Shown one piece after another: positions 34,430 through 42,923 of a stretch of DNA of 64,000 nt. Position 1 is the stretch's first letter. Each line of letters opens with the position of its first letter. Source of the DNA: Rhodocyclales bacterium (lineage in GTDB: Bacteria > Pseudomonadota > Gammaproteobacteria > Burkholderiales > Rhodocyclaceae); NCBI GenBank assembly GCA_016235805.1, contig JACRIY010000056.1, positions 1-64,000 of the forward strand. The letters are read 5' to 3'. The translations under genes were made by a program, and so were the position numbers. The notes beneath the pieces are model-generated. The model saw nothing but the letters and a program-made list of their open reading frames with translations, was not told where the DNA came from and did no database searches.

Positions 34430-35116
34430 TCAACAATGTCGGATGTCGGACTGATTGCCCTGCAGCAATTGCCAACGCGACAGGTCTTCCGGGCGATCGA
34501 TATCCCACAGCGTGGCGACTTCCAGCCAGATCAGCCCGAGGGCGGACAAGCGTTGCCGCGTCTGCACCATTACCTGCTCGGTGCTCCAGTCGATGTCGCT
34601 GAAAAGCTCGGGTACCGGTTTGCGCAGGCCGATCAGGAAATAGCCGCCGTCTTCGGTGGTGACAAAGACGGCGTCGTTGCCTTCGCGCAATGCGCGGGCG
34701 GCAGCGTGCAGGTGTGCCGATTCGAGTAGAGGGCAATCGGTACCGACCAGCAACAGCGGAGCGGCGCCGCACGAATCGAAGATTTGCGCCATGCGTTCGC
34801 CAAGGCCCTTGCCGGTCTGGGCGCGCAGCGCGAGCGCGAATTTCTTTTGCGCAGCACAAAAGAAGCGGTGTCGTGCGTCGGGGGCGCACCACAGCGTGAC
34901 CGGCCCGAGGCCTGCGGCGCTTGCCGTGGCCAGGGTGCGCAGCGTCAGTTGGCGATGCAGTCGCGCCGAGCCGGCGGGGCCGAGCATCGGTATCAGACGC
35001 GTTTTGGCATATCCGGCAATCGGAGCCTTGGCCATGACGGCGACCTCGATCTGTTCCGGTCTGGCCAAAACTCCACCCGGTGCTCCGGCCTCAACCGGCA
35101 CGTGGTCTGTACCCAT
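34430..35116 (-). CDS. TIGR04282-type arsenosugar biosynthesis glycosyltransferase (DUF2064)
   Basis: About 228 aa. The nucleotide-sugar transferase start VAVMAKAPIAGYAKTRL and the LLVGTDCPLLESAHLHAA and TTEDGGYFLIGLRKP motifs define the DUF2064 family. It is often paired with a TIGR04283 transferase and ArsS. The start overlaps the preceding gene by 26 bases; a later internal start is possible. Its sugar and acceptor are unproven. Confidence 0.8.
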   Translation of the reverse strand: MGTDHVPVEAGAPGGVLARPEQIEVAVMAKAPIAGYAKTRLIPMLGPAGSARLHRQLTLRTLATASAAGLGPVTLWCAPDARHRFFCAAQKKFALALRAQTGKGLGERMAQIFDSCGAAPLLLVGTDCPLLESAHLHAAARALREGNDAVFVTTEDGGYFLIGLRKPVPELFSDIDWSTEQVMVQTRQRLSALGLIWLEVATLWDIDRPEDLSRWQLLQGNQSDIRHC

Positions 35117-35792
35117 AGTGCTGCGCCAGTCGCCGCGGGTCGGCGCCGAAAAAAAAGGCAGCGCGCAGCCACCACATGAGCAGGATGGTGCGCAGCACGC
35201 CGTGTCGTTCCCAGCGCCGGCCCGACGTCACCACGGTTTTGCGCAGGCAGGCCGGCCTGGACTGGCGCAGCAGTGCCGCCGACATGGCAATGTCTTCCAT
35301 CAGGGGCAAGTCGGGATAGCCGCCGATGCGCTCGAACGCTTCGCGACGCACGAAGATCGCCTGGTCACCCGTCGCGATGCCGGTAAGGCGCGAACGCCAG
35401 TTCATCATGAAGGCGACTACGTGCAGCAGCGCTGGCCTGCCGTCGATGCGAACATCGAAGCGTCCCCAGTCGCTGCCGCCTCCGATCGCGGCAAGGATCT
35501 CGGCCAGCGCCGAATCCGGCAGGCAGGTGTCGGCATGGAGGAACAGCAGGACCCTGCCTCGGCTGGCCGCCGCTCCGGCATTCATTTGTGACGCCCGACC
35601 GCGCGGCGCCGCGATCACGCGATCCGCCAGCGTCCCGATCGCCGCAACGGTAGCGTCGACGCTGCCGCCGTCGGCAACGACGAGTTCGACCCCCATCGCC
35701 CGCATTCCTTGCAGGGCTGCCAGGCGGGCGGCGACCTGCGGCGCTTCGTCGAGTACCGGCATGATGATGGACAGTGGCGGTTGCGTTGTCAT
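35091..35792 (-). CDS. TIGR04283-type arsenosugar biosynthesis glycosyltransferase (GT2)
   Basis: 233 aa. GT-A fold with LSIIMPVLDEAPQV at the start, VADGGSVDAT, RGRASQMNAGAAAS and the LFLHADTCLP metal-binding region. A hydrophobic C-terminal stretch ends the protein (TILLMWWLRAAFFFG). It overlaps the DUF2064 partner, so the two are translated together. ArsS, the expected radical-SAM partner, is about 6 kb away at 41692. Confidence 0.82.
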   Translation of the reverse strand: MTTQPPLSIIMPVLDEAPQVAARLAALQGMRAMGVELVVADGGSVDATVAAIGTLADRVIAAPRGRASQMNAGAAASRGRVLLFLHADTCLPDSALAEILAAIGGGSDWGRFDVRIDGRPALLHVVAFMMNWRSRLTGIATGDQAIFVRREAFERIGGYPDLPLMEDIAMSAALLRQSRPACLRKTVVTSGRRWERHGVLRTILLMWWLRAAFFFGADPRRLAQHYGYRPRAG

Positions 35793-35851
35793 GACCGGAT
35801 TCTATGTGCCGGACTGCGAGTTATCTCGTCGGTCCGCGATACGGGGCTTGT

Positions 35852-36463
35852 TTACGAGTTTCCCCATATCTCCTTGACCCGCGCATCGCGTCCGCAGCCG
35901 GTACGGTAGTAGTTGTAGCGGATCGGGTTCTTCTTGTAGTAGTCCTGATGGTATTCCTCGGCCAGCCAGAAGGCCGATGCCGGGGCGAGTTCGGTATGGA
36001 TCACCTTGAATTTGCCACCTTTCAGCAGCGCGTCACGACTGGCTTCGGCGACCTTGCGCTCGGCGTCGTTCTGCCAGTAAATGCCGCTGCGGTACTGGCT
36101 GCCGACGTCGCAGAACTGCCGGTCCTTGACCGTCGGGTCGATGTGCCGCCAGAAGTACTCGACGAGTTGCGGATAGGTGACCTTTTGCGGGTCGTAGATC
36201 ACCCGCACCGCCTCGGTATGTCCCGTACCGCCGGCGCTGACCTGCTCGTAGCTTGGCCGCGATGTCTTGCCGGCGGTATAGCCGGACTCGACCTCAATCA
36301 CGCCGGGCACTTTTTCGAAGTCCTTTTCGATGCACCAGAAGCAGCCGCCGGCAAAGATCGCGGTGGCCTGCTGGGTGCCGGGAGCGGGGCGTGCCTGGCC
36401 GTGGGCCGCGCTTGCCAGCAAAGTGCCGGCCGCCACCAACGCGCCGAACCGCAGCGGGCTCAT
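35852..36463 (-). CDS. msrA: Peptide methionine-(S)-sulfoxide reductase MsrA, exported
   Basis: 203 aa. A cleavable N-terminal signal (LRFGALVAAGTLLASAAHG) precedes the catalytic domain. Its GGCFWCIE motif has the active Cys41. GYTAGKTSRPSYEQVSAGGTGHTEAV and RSGIYW are conserved. It reduces the S-epimer of methionine sulfoxide, probably in the periplasm. The ATG overlaps the msrB stop (ATGA). Confidence 0.93.
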   Translation of the reverse strand: MSPLRFGALVAAGTLLASAAHGQARPAPGTQQATAIFAGGCFWCIEKDFEKVPGVIEVESGYTAGKTSRPSYEQVSAGGTGHTEAVRVIYDPQKVTYPQLVEYFWRHIDPTVKDRQFCDVGSQYRSGIYWQNDAERKVAEASRDALLKGGKFKVIHTELAPASAFWLAEEYHQDYYKKNPIRYNYYRTGCGRDARVKEIWGNS

Positions 36464-36960
36464 GTCCGCAGCGCCGGCAACGGCGCACCCTTGACCACGA
36501 AGGCGAGGGCTACGCCGTTGTTGCAGTAACGCTTGCCCGTCGGCTGCGGACCGTCGTTGAACACATGGCCCTGATGCCCGCCGCAACGGGAACAGTGATA
36601 TTCGGTGCGCGGATAGATCAGCTTGTAATCGGTCGTGGTGCCCAGGGCGCCGCTCAGCGGTTGCCAGAAGCTGGGCCAGCCGGTGCCGCTTTCGTACTTG
36701 TGCGCGGCATCGAACAGGGGCTGGTTGCAGGCGGCGCAGACAAAGGTCCCGGGGCGCTTCTCGGCGTTCAGCGCGCTGCTGCCCGCCGGCTCGGTGCCTT
36801 CCTCGAACAGGACCCGGTAGGCGTCGGCCGCGAGCAGCCTTTTCCATTCCTGTTTCGATTTGGACAGCGGAAAGCTACTGGCGGCAGCCGCGCCGCCAGG
36901 CAGCGCGGTGGCGACCAGCAGGCCGTAAATACGGAAAATCCAGTGGCGTCGATTCATCAT
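36460..36960 (-). CDS. msrB: Peptide methionine-(R)-sulfoxide reductase MsrB, exported
   Basis: 166 aa with an N-terminal signal of twin-arginine character (NRRHWIFRIYGLLVATALPGGAAA). Zinc cysteines are C75, C78, C123 and C126. The catalytic Cys146 is in RYCNN. It repairs R-methionine sulfoxide. Paired with msrA and divergent from an ECF sigma gene, it may belong to an oxidant-induced periplasmic repair regulon. Confidence 0.92.
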   Translation of the reverse strand: MMNRRHWIFRIYGLLVATALPGGAAAASSFPLSKSKQEWKRLLAADAYRVLFEEGTEPAGSSALNAEKRPGTFVCAACNQPLFDAAHKYESGTGWPSFWQPLSGALGTTTDYKLIYPRTEYHCSRCGGHQGHVFNDGPQPTGKRYCNNGVALAFVVKGAPLPALRT

Positions 36961-36979
36961 GTTCTCCTGTTACTGCGTT

Positions 36980-37040
36980 GGCACGACCCGGAATGCCATC
37001 TCCGGCTTGCTTGCGTATTGCACTGGGCGTAGGTCGTGCC
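36980..37040. promoter_or_regulatory. 9-bp inverted repeat in the msrB / ECF-sigma divergent promoter region
   Basis: GGCACGACC (36980-36988) and GGTCGTGCC (37032-37040) are perfect complements separated by 43 bp in the 170-bp gap between the two divergent genes. The spacing is large for one dimer, so DNA looping or chance are both possible. Confidence 0.4.
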
Positions 37041-37130
37041 CGGGGGCAAAGTCCTTACAGTTGCTTCGCAATTGCGCATATTAGTCATCATCGGCGAGAA
37101 TGCGTTCCGTCCGAATCAACCGCCGTGCCC

Positions 37131-37709
37131 ATGGAACTGGATCGCCAAAGCGAGCTGAATGCCCTGCGCCCCGACCTGCTGCGCTTCGCACGCCTGCAGT
37201 TGCGCGATGCCGGGGCCGCGGAGGACGCCGTGCAGGAAACCATGCTCGCGGCGCTGACCGGCAGCCACCGCTTCGAAAGCCGTTCCTCCTACAAGACCTG
37301 GCTCATCTCGATCCTGCGCAACAAGATAGTGGACATCATTCGCGGCCAGAGCCGCGAATCCGCCGCCACGTCGCTGGCCGACGACGAGGAAGGCGACGCC
37401 CTGCTCGACGAATCGCTGTTCGATCCGCGCGGACACTGGCTGCCCGGCGCGCGGCCGGTGAGCTGGGCCGATCCCGAGGCATCCTTCGAGCAGCAGCAGT
37501 TCTGGAAGGTGTTCGAAGCCTGCCTCGACCACTTGCCGCCGAAAACTGCGCGGGTCTTCATGATGCGCGAGTTTCTCGGCTTCGAGACCGGAGAAATCTG
37601 CAAGGAAACCGGCATCAGTTCGTCTAACTGTTGGGTGGTGCTGCACCGGGCCAGGATGGGGCTGCGCGCCTGCCTCGAAACTCGCTGGTTCGCCGGCGCG
37701 GGAGACTGA
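37131..37709 (+). CDS. ECF RNA polymerase sigma factor
   Basis: 192 aa from ATG 37131. Region 2: LLRFARLQLRDAGAAEDAVQETMLAAL, and the -10 binding KTWLISILRNKIVDIIR. Region 4: LPPKTARVFMMREFLGFETGEICKETGISSSNCWVVLHRARMGLR. It starts a four-gene operon with a zinc-finger protein two bases downstream that is the likely anti-sigma. The SSNCWV helix with Cys is typical of a subgroup of ECF factors with ZAS anti-sigmas. Confidence 0.92.
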   Translation: MELDRQSELNALRPDLLRFARLQLRDAGAAEDAVQETMLAALTGSHRFESRSSYKTWLISILRNKIVDIIRGQSRESAATSLADDEEGDALLDESLFDPRGHWLPGARPVSWADPEASFEQQQFWKVFEACLDHLPPKTARVFMMREFLGFETGEICKETGISSSNCWVVLHRARMGLRACLETRWFAGAGD

Positions 37710-37710
37710 G

Positions 37711-37893
37711 ATGCTCAGTTGCAAGGAAGCCACTCTGCTCATGTCGCAGGAACAGGACCGCCGCCTGGGCATGGGTGAGCGGATCGCGTTGCGCCTGCAT
37801 GTCCTGATCTGCGCCGGTTGCAACAATTACCGCCGCCAGATGCATGTCCTGCGCGAAGCCTGCCGTCGCCTCGGTGGCGGCGGTACGCCGTGA
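37711..37893 (+). CDS. Zinc-finger (zf-HC2/ZAS) anti-sigma factor, soluble
   Basis: 60 aa. CKEA near the start and HVLICAGC (HxxxCxxC) form the zinc-binding anti-sigma motif. No transmembrane helix is present, so it resembles cytoplasmic redox-sensing anti-sigmas rather than membrane-anchored ones. It follows the sigma gene at two bases and overlaps the CWC gene. Confidence 0.85.
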   Translation: MLSCKEATLLMSQEQDRRLGMGERIALRLHVLICAGCNNYRRQMHVLREACRRLGGGGTP

Positions 37894-38120
37894 GCGCGAC
37901 TATCAGGACACCGGTGGCGACCAGCACCTGCCCGCAGTGCGGGGCGGAGTTCCGCTGTGGCATGGAAGGCGGCGATGCGCGCTGCTGGTGCGCCGATTTG
38001 CCACCCTTGCCACATCTGCCGGCGCAGTCCGGCGAATTCGCCGCGAGTTGCCTCTGCCCTGCCTGCCTGCGGGACAGGCTCGGCTTGTCGTCCGCGGGTA
38101 AGGCCGGAGTCCCGTCGTGA
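37890..38120 (+). CDS. Cysteine-rich CWC family protein
   Basis: 76 aa from the GTG in GTGA overlapping the previous stop. Eight cysteines occur in a CPQCGAEFRCGMEGGDARCWC pattern plus CLCPAC, typical of the small Cys_rich_CWC family. Function unknown; metal binding is likely. It couples by ATGA to the diguanylate cyclase. Confidence 0.75.
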   Translation: MSATIRTPVATSTCPQCGAEFRCGMEGGDARCWCADLPPLPHLPAQSGEFAASCLCPACLRDRLGLSSAGKAGVPS

Positions 38121-39979
38121 AGCTGATAGACAAGCTCCTGATGGTGTCCGCCGTCGTCCTGGCGGTGCTGGTGGCGGTGCTAACGGCCTTGTCCGCCCTC
38201 AGCTTTCGCAATTTTTCCATCTACACCGCCGAGCGCCATGCGCGTTCGGTGGCCGAGACGATCAAGGTCGGCCTCACCGAAAGCATGATCAACGGCACAA
38301 TCAACAAGCGCCAACAGTTCCTCGCCCGGCTCGCCGGCGTGCCCGGTGTGCATCGGGTGCAGGTCACCCGCGGTCCCGCGGTGATCGCCCAGTTCGGCCC
38401 CGGTCTGGCCAGCGAGGGCAGCGCCCATGACGACGTAAAGACCGTGCTGGCCACCGGCAAGGAGGTCTTCGAGCTGGCCGATACCGAGGGCGGCCTGATG
38501 TTTCACGCGGTGATCCCCTACGTCGCCAGCGACCAAGGGCTGCCCAATTGCCTGCAGTGCCACACGGTAAGCGCCGGGACCGTGCTCGGTGCCGTTACCG
38601 TCGACATCTCGTTTGCCGAGGTGCGGCGTCAGGGCGTCATCGCGGTCGTGCTGGTCAGCCTGGCGGTGATCATCGCGGCGCTGGTAGCGCTATTGCTGCT
38701 GCGGCGCATGATGCGCCCGTTGTCGGAAACCGCACGCTCGGTGCAGGAGGTGACCTCGCAGGCGGTCGGCGGAAACTTCACGGGCCGCATCCTGCAGCGT
38801 ACTTCTGACGAGGTCGGCGAGATCGCGCTTAACATCAACCACCTGATGGCGTTCCTCGAGCGCGAGGTGAACACCATACGCAGCCGGGTCGGCGAGCTGA
38901 TGGGGCACCGCGCGCGCGAAGGCGGGAATCAGCTGGAGCACACCACGGAGCTGGTCGAAAGCCTGGTCGAAGCCTCGCACTTCAAGCAGGCCATCGAAGA
39001 GGACCAGACCAAGCTCGACATTTATCGGCGCCTTGCCGACATGCTGCGCACCAGGTTCGACGTGCAGCGGTATTCGATTTACGAGGTCGCCTCGAGCAAG
39101 AACCGCATGACGGCGATATCGATCGATGGCGAGGACAATGCGACCTGCCGCTATTGCGACCCCCAGGTGATGGTCGATGCCAGCTTCTGCCGCGCCCGAC
39201 GCACCGGGCACGAAGTCAATGCGGTTACCTTTCCCGGCCTTTGCACCATGTTCCGGCCGGCGGTCGAAGGCGATACCCATATCTGCCTGCCGATCAACCA
39301 GTCCGGAACGGCCGGCGCCGTGGTGCAGATCGTCGCCCGTGCCGAGAATGCGACGGCCGCGAGCCAGCGGGTGCCCTTCATCGGCGTCTACCTGCGCGAG
39401 GCGGGGCCTGTTTTGGAGGCCAAGCGCCTCATGGAACACCTGCGCGAGAACGCCCTGCGCGATCCGATGACAGGTCTATACAACCGGCGCTTCCTCGAGG
39501 ATTACGTCGGCACACTGGTCAGCAGCAGCCAGCGGCGCAAGAGTCCGTTCACCGTGCTGATGCTCGATCTCGACTATTTCAAGCAGGTTAACGACACCCA
39601 CGGCCACGAGGCGGGCGACAAGGTGATCAAGACCCTGGCCGACATACTGGCGCGCAGCGTGCGCGGTTCCGACATGGCGGTGCGCTATGGCGGCGAGGAG
39701 TTCCTGCTGGTGTTGACCGATACCGGAGTCGATTCGGCCATGAGGGTGGCCGAGAAGATCCGCGCGGAAGTCGAGGCGACGCGGATTCCGCTGCCCTCCG
39801 GCATCCTGCAGAAAACCATTTCGATCGGTGTTTCGGAGTTCGCTACCGATGCCGATACCTTCTGGCAGGTGGTGAAATTCGCCGACGTGGCGCTATACCG
39901 GGCCAAGGCGGCCGGCCGCAATCGCGTAATGCGGTTCGCGCCCGAAATGTGGGATACGGCGACCGACGGCCGCTACTGA
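38117..39979 (+). CDS. Diguanylate cyclase with periplasmic c-type haem sensor domain
   Basis: 620 aa. TM1 at about 7-27 and TM2 at about 173-195 enclose a DUF3365/Tll0287-like domain with a CLQCH haem site (145-149). A HAMP domain (about 197-250) follows, then a GAF-like domain with five cysteines (344, 347, 358, 376, 390). The C-terminal GGDEF domain has an intact GGEEF (525-529) and an RxxD inhibitory site (516-519). It is predicted to synthesise c-di-GMP in response to a haem ligand or redox state in the periplasm. It is the last gene of the ECF-sigma operon. Confidence 0.9.
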   Translation: MKLIDKLLMVSAVVLAVLVAVLTALSALSFRNFSIYTAERHARSVAETIKVGLTESMINGTINKRQQFLARLAGVPGVHRVQVTRGPAVIAQFGPGLASEGSAHDDVKTVLATGKEVFELADTEGGLMFHAVIPYVASDQGLPNCLQCHTVSAGTVLGAVTVDISFAEVRRQGVIAVVLVSLAVIIAALVALLLLRRMMRPLSETARSVQEVTSQAVGGNFTGRILQRTSDEVGEIALNINHLMAFLEREVNTIRSRVGELMGHRAREGGNQLEHTTELVESLVEASHFKQAIEEDQTKLDIYRRLADMLRTRFDVQRYSIYEVASSKNRMTAISIDGEDNATCRYCDPQVMVDASFCRARRTGHEVNAVTFPGLCTMFRPAVEGDTHICLPINQSGTAGAVVQIVARAENATAASQRVPFIGVYLREAGPVLEAKRLMEHLRENALRDPMTGLYNRRFLEDYVGTLVSSSQRRKSPFTVLMLDLDYFKQVNDTHGHEAGDKVIKTLADILARSVRGSDMAVRYGGEEFLLVLTDTGVDSAMRVAEKIRAEVEATRIPLPSGILQKTISIGVSEFATDADTFWQVVKFADVALYRAKAAGRNRVMRFAPEMWDTATDGRY

Positions 39980-39998
39980 GGAGCGGCCTGCCGCGGCG

Positions 39999-40682
39999 CT
40001 AGCGCGCGATCCGGTCCGGCAGGGCCGACAGATCTGCGATCTCTCCGTCCGGCGTTGCCGGTATCCGTTCCGGCGCCTGGCCGAAGCGGTTGCACCAGAG
40101 CACCCGGAAGCCGAAGGCCTTGGCCGAATAGGCATCCCATCCGTTCGATGAAAGGAAGCAGATGCGCGCCGGCGGCAGCGCCAGGCGCGTTGCCGCAAGG
40201 CCATAGACGGCCGGGTGCGGCTTGAACACGCCGACTTCCTCGACCGAGAGCACGGCATCGAATACGCCGTCCAGCCCGGAATGGGCGACCACCGCCGCCA
40301 GCATGGATGGCGAACCGTTGGACAGGATGGCGAGCTTCATGCCGCGCGCCTTCAATGCCTGCAGCATGGCCGGGACTTCGGGATAGGTGCCCAGTTCCAG
40401 GTAAAGGTCCATCAGCCGCTGGCGCAGTCCGGGACGCTCGATCTTCAGTGTCGCCAGCGCGAAATCGAGGGCGTCGCCGGTGACCTGCCAGAACTCGGCA
40501 TGGTGCCCGGCCAGTCCGCGCAGCCAGGTGTATTGCAGTTGCTTGAGCCGCCACAGGTCGGAGAGTTTCTGCCAGTCGGGACCCAGTTCATCCTGTGCGG
40601 CGCGCGCCGCGCTGTTGAAGTCGAACAGTGTGCCGTAGGCGTCGAAGACGCAGGCATCGATGTCGTGCAGGCGGGTGGGCAT
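39999..40682 (-). CDS. Haloacid dehalogenase type II (HAD hydrolase)
   Basis: 227 aa. Nucleophile motif CVFDAYGTLFDF, then LAILSNGSPSML, the KPHPAVY lysine and CFLSSNGWDA, all matching L-2-haloacid dehalogenases. It would hydrolyse 2-haloalkanoates to hydroxyacids; many such enzymes have unrelated housekeeping substrates. It is convergent with the diguanylate cyclase and upstream-linked to the phosphoesterase at 40716. Confidence 0.88.
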   Translation of the reverse strand: MPTRLHDIDACVFDAYGTLFDFNSAARAAQDELGPDWQKLSDLWRLKQLQYTWLRGLAGHHAEFWQVTGDALDFALATLKIERPGLRQRLMDLYLELGTYPEVPAMLQALKARGMKLAILSNGSPSMLAAVVAHSGLDGVFDAVLSVEEVGVFKPHPAVYGLAATRLALPPARICFLSSNGWDAYSAKAFGFRVLWCNRFGQAPERIPATPDGEIADLSALPDRIAR

Positions 40683-40715
40683 GGTCGCTCCTTGCGATGA
40701 ACGATGGAGAGTGGG

Positions 40716-41666
40716 TCAGTCGGGCGGGAACGCGTCGCGCCGGGTGTAGTCGGGGCCGTCGGCGATGCGCCGGAAGTAGGACTGCCAGGCCGGTGAGCCC
40801 GGCGGCCAGTTGGCGAGGAAGCCTGCCAGCCAGGCCGCGTGATCGTAACGGATGGGCAGCGCGTCGATGTGGACGCCGCGCAGTCGTTGGCCATGGAGCG
40901 ATTCATGGGGCGAGGCGTGCACGCCGATGCGAGTCAGCAGGCCGTGGCGTTCGCCGTGGAAGTTGGGCATGCCGGCGGCGCCGTTGTTGGCCACCAGCCG
41001 CGGCCCGCGATGCTCGAAACGGCGCATCGCAGGCAGGCAGGTATGGCTGCTGGCGAACATGTCTACGTCGGCTGCAGCGAACGCCGTGGCCTGCCACTCG
41101 CGTTCGGCCGGATCGTCGAGGCGCTGCGCGTCGAAACGCCAGCCGGCGAGCGAATCGGCATCGCCATGGACCACGCCGACGCGCAGGTCGCCGACACGCC
41201 ACCGTGCCGCCAGCGCCGACTTTTCGAGCTGCGCCAGGAGGTCCGGATGCCGCGCCGCGATGGTCCGCAGTGTGTCGTGAATCAAGTTGGAGCGTTCCAC
41301 CACGGAGTCGTCGACCGTGTCCGGATAGGCGCAGCCGCAGCCCGCGCCATCTTCGTTCGCGCCGAGTTCGGCCTCCACGTTGCCGGCGATGAAGTCGTGG
41401 CGGAAGACACGCTGGTTGATGGCGCGAAAGCCCTCGTCATCCACGTTGAACCAGTTGAAGTCACCGTTGAAGCACAAGGTGACCGGCCCGGGCTCGGCGT
41501 ACGCCATGGCCTCGATGGCATCCAGTGCCGGCAGGTTGCCGTAGAGGCCGCCGACCACGTAGAGCGTCTGTGCCGAGTGTTCCGCCAGGCTTGCGATGGC
41601 GGCGGCGCCGTAGCGATAACGGAGCGGGCAAATTCTGCCGGGAAGCGCTGCGGAGTCGACCGGCAT
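40716..41666 (-). CDS. Calcineurin-like metallophosphoesterase
   Basis: 316 aa. The two-metal motifs appear as VVGGLYGN, FNGDFNWF, AGNVEAE and VVHGDAD, with SSHTC and ANNGAAGM later. This variant of the fold is one I associate with arsenosugar gene neighbourhoods. It lies 25 bp downstream of arsS, which supports co-transcription. Substrate unknown. A copy of the dispersed repeat (41197-41224) lies inside the gene. Confidence 0.75.
   Translation of the reverse strand: MPVDSAALPGRICPLRYRYGAAAIASLAEHSAQTLYVVGGLYGNLPALDAIEAMAYAEPGPVTLCFNGDFNWFNVDDEGFRAINQRVFRHDFIAGNVEAELGANEDGAGCGCAYPDTVDDSVVERSNLIHDTLRTIAARHPDLLAQLEKSALAARWRVGDLRVGVVHGDADSLAGWRFDAQRLDDPAEREWQATAFAAADVDMFASSHTCLPAMRRFEHRGPRLVANNGAAGMPNFHGERHGLLTRIGVHASPHESLHGQRLRGVHIDALPIRYDHAAWLAGFLANWPPGSPAWQSYFRRIADGPDYTRRDAFPPD
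41197..41224 (-). repeat. Dispersed repeat copy in the phosphoesterase gene
   Basis: CGCCACCGTGCCGCCAGCGC followed by CGACTTTT, in frame with the gene (encoding KSALAARWR). Confidence 0.75.
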
Positions 41667-41691
41667 CGTGGCGATTGGGCGAGCGCGGGCT

Positions 41692-42690
41692 TCAGGCCGC
41701 GCAGGTCGGCGCCGGGGCGGCTTCGTGGCCGAGCGCGCCGCCGCAACTCGAACCCTGGCCGGCGGTGCAGCCGTAGCAATGGTCGGCGATCCGGATCGAT
41801 GCGTCCTCCAGTGCGGCGAGGCTCGCCTGGCTGATATGCAGGCGCCCGCCGGTGGGACCGGGAATCGCCAGTCCGAGCTGCTGGTTGAAGTCGCAGTCGT
41901 AGAGGTAGCCCTGCCAGTCGACGCTGACCAGGCTGCGGCACATCACCTGTGGCAGGTTCTCGTCGCGGTGCGCCGCGCGCAGCGTGTTCATGTAGGCATT
42001 GAACTGGCCCTTGGAGATCAGCATGCTGCCGAAACGCTGGATCGGCATGTTGGCCAGGGTGAACAACTCGTTGAAGGCCACGCCGTATTTTTCACCGAGG
42101 TGCTGCTTGTAGGCGGCCTGCAGCGCGGCCTGCGGCGGCGGCAGGCTCGGCCCCTGAGGGTTGTAGACCAGGTTGAGCAGCAGTCCGCTGGCCGCACGAC
42201 CATAGCCGAGCGCGTTGAGTTGCCGCAGGCCGCGCAGGCTGGCCTCGAACACCCCCTTGCCGCGCTGCTGGTCGACGTTCTCCTCCAGGTAGCAGGGCAG
42301 CGAGGCAACGATCTCCACCCGATGGGTGGCGAGGAAGGCGGCCATGTCCTCGAAACCGGGTTCCTCGAGGATGGTCAGGTTGCAGCGGTCGATCACGCGC
42401 AGGCCGCGCGCACGCGCCGCAATCACCAGGCGGCGGAACTGCGGATTGAGCTCGGGCGCGCCGCCCGTCAGGTCGAGCGTAGCGATGCCCGGGCTGGCGG
42501 AGATGAAATCGATCGCGGCATCGATCGTCTCGGCGGTCATTTCCTCGGTGCGCTTGGGCCCGGCATTGACGTGGCAATGCAGGCAACTCTGGTTGCAGCG
42601 GTACCCGAGGTTGAGTTGCAGGGTTTCCACGCCACGGCGCGTCAGGGCGGGAAAATCCGTATGGGTCAGTAGATGAAGCGTGGCATGCAT
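41692..42690 (-). CDS. arsS: Arsenosugar biosynthesis radical SAM protein ArsS
   Basis: 332 aa from ATG 42690; the frame is open farther upstream without similarity. The radical-SAM cluster is CNQSCLHCHVNAGPKR. TGGAPELNPQF and CNLTILEEPG follow. The C-terminal cysteine domain (MCRSLVSVDWQGYLYDCDFNQQL, CYGCTAGQGSSCGG) is diagnostic for ArsS (DUF3641). It builds the ribosyl part of arsenosugars from SAM and dimethylated arsenic. No arsenic methyltransferase is in the window. Confidence 0.92.
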   Translation of the reverse strand: MHATLHLLTHTDFPALTRRGVETLQLNLGYRCNQSCLHCHVNAGPKRTEEMTAETIDAAIDFISASPGIATLDLTGGAPELNPQFRRLVIAARARGLRVIDRCNLTILEEPGFEDMAAFLATHRVEIVASLPCYLEENVDQQRGKGVFEASLRGLRQLNALGYGRAASGLLLNLVYNPQGPSLPPPQAALQAAYKQHLGEKYGVAFNELFTLANMPIQRFGSMLISKGQFNAYMNTLRAAHRDENLPQVMCRSLVSVDWQGYLYDCDFNQQLGLAIPGPTGGRLHISQASLAALEDASIRIADHCYGCTAGQGSSCGGALGHEAAPAPTCAA

Positions 42691-42923
42691 GGGGTTTCTC
42701 CGGTGGCTTTCATGTTTGGTCTGGAAAGCCGTACTATCCTTACAGTGTGCCCCAGATTCACCGAAGTTTAGCGCCGTTGCGGGCGTGTCCTGGTGCCCGG
42801 ATGCGCGCTGCTGTGTACGATTTTCGCAAAACCGGAACTGGGCGCGAAGCGATGCGATCTGGCCAACTCGCGTCCAGGCGCTATAGTGACAGCGTGTAGG
42901 CAATCCTCACCCGCGGAGCATCC

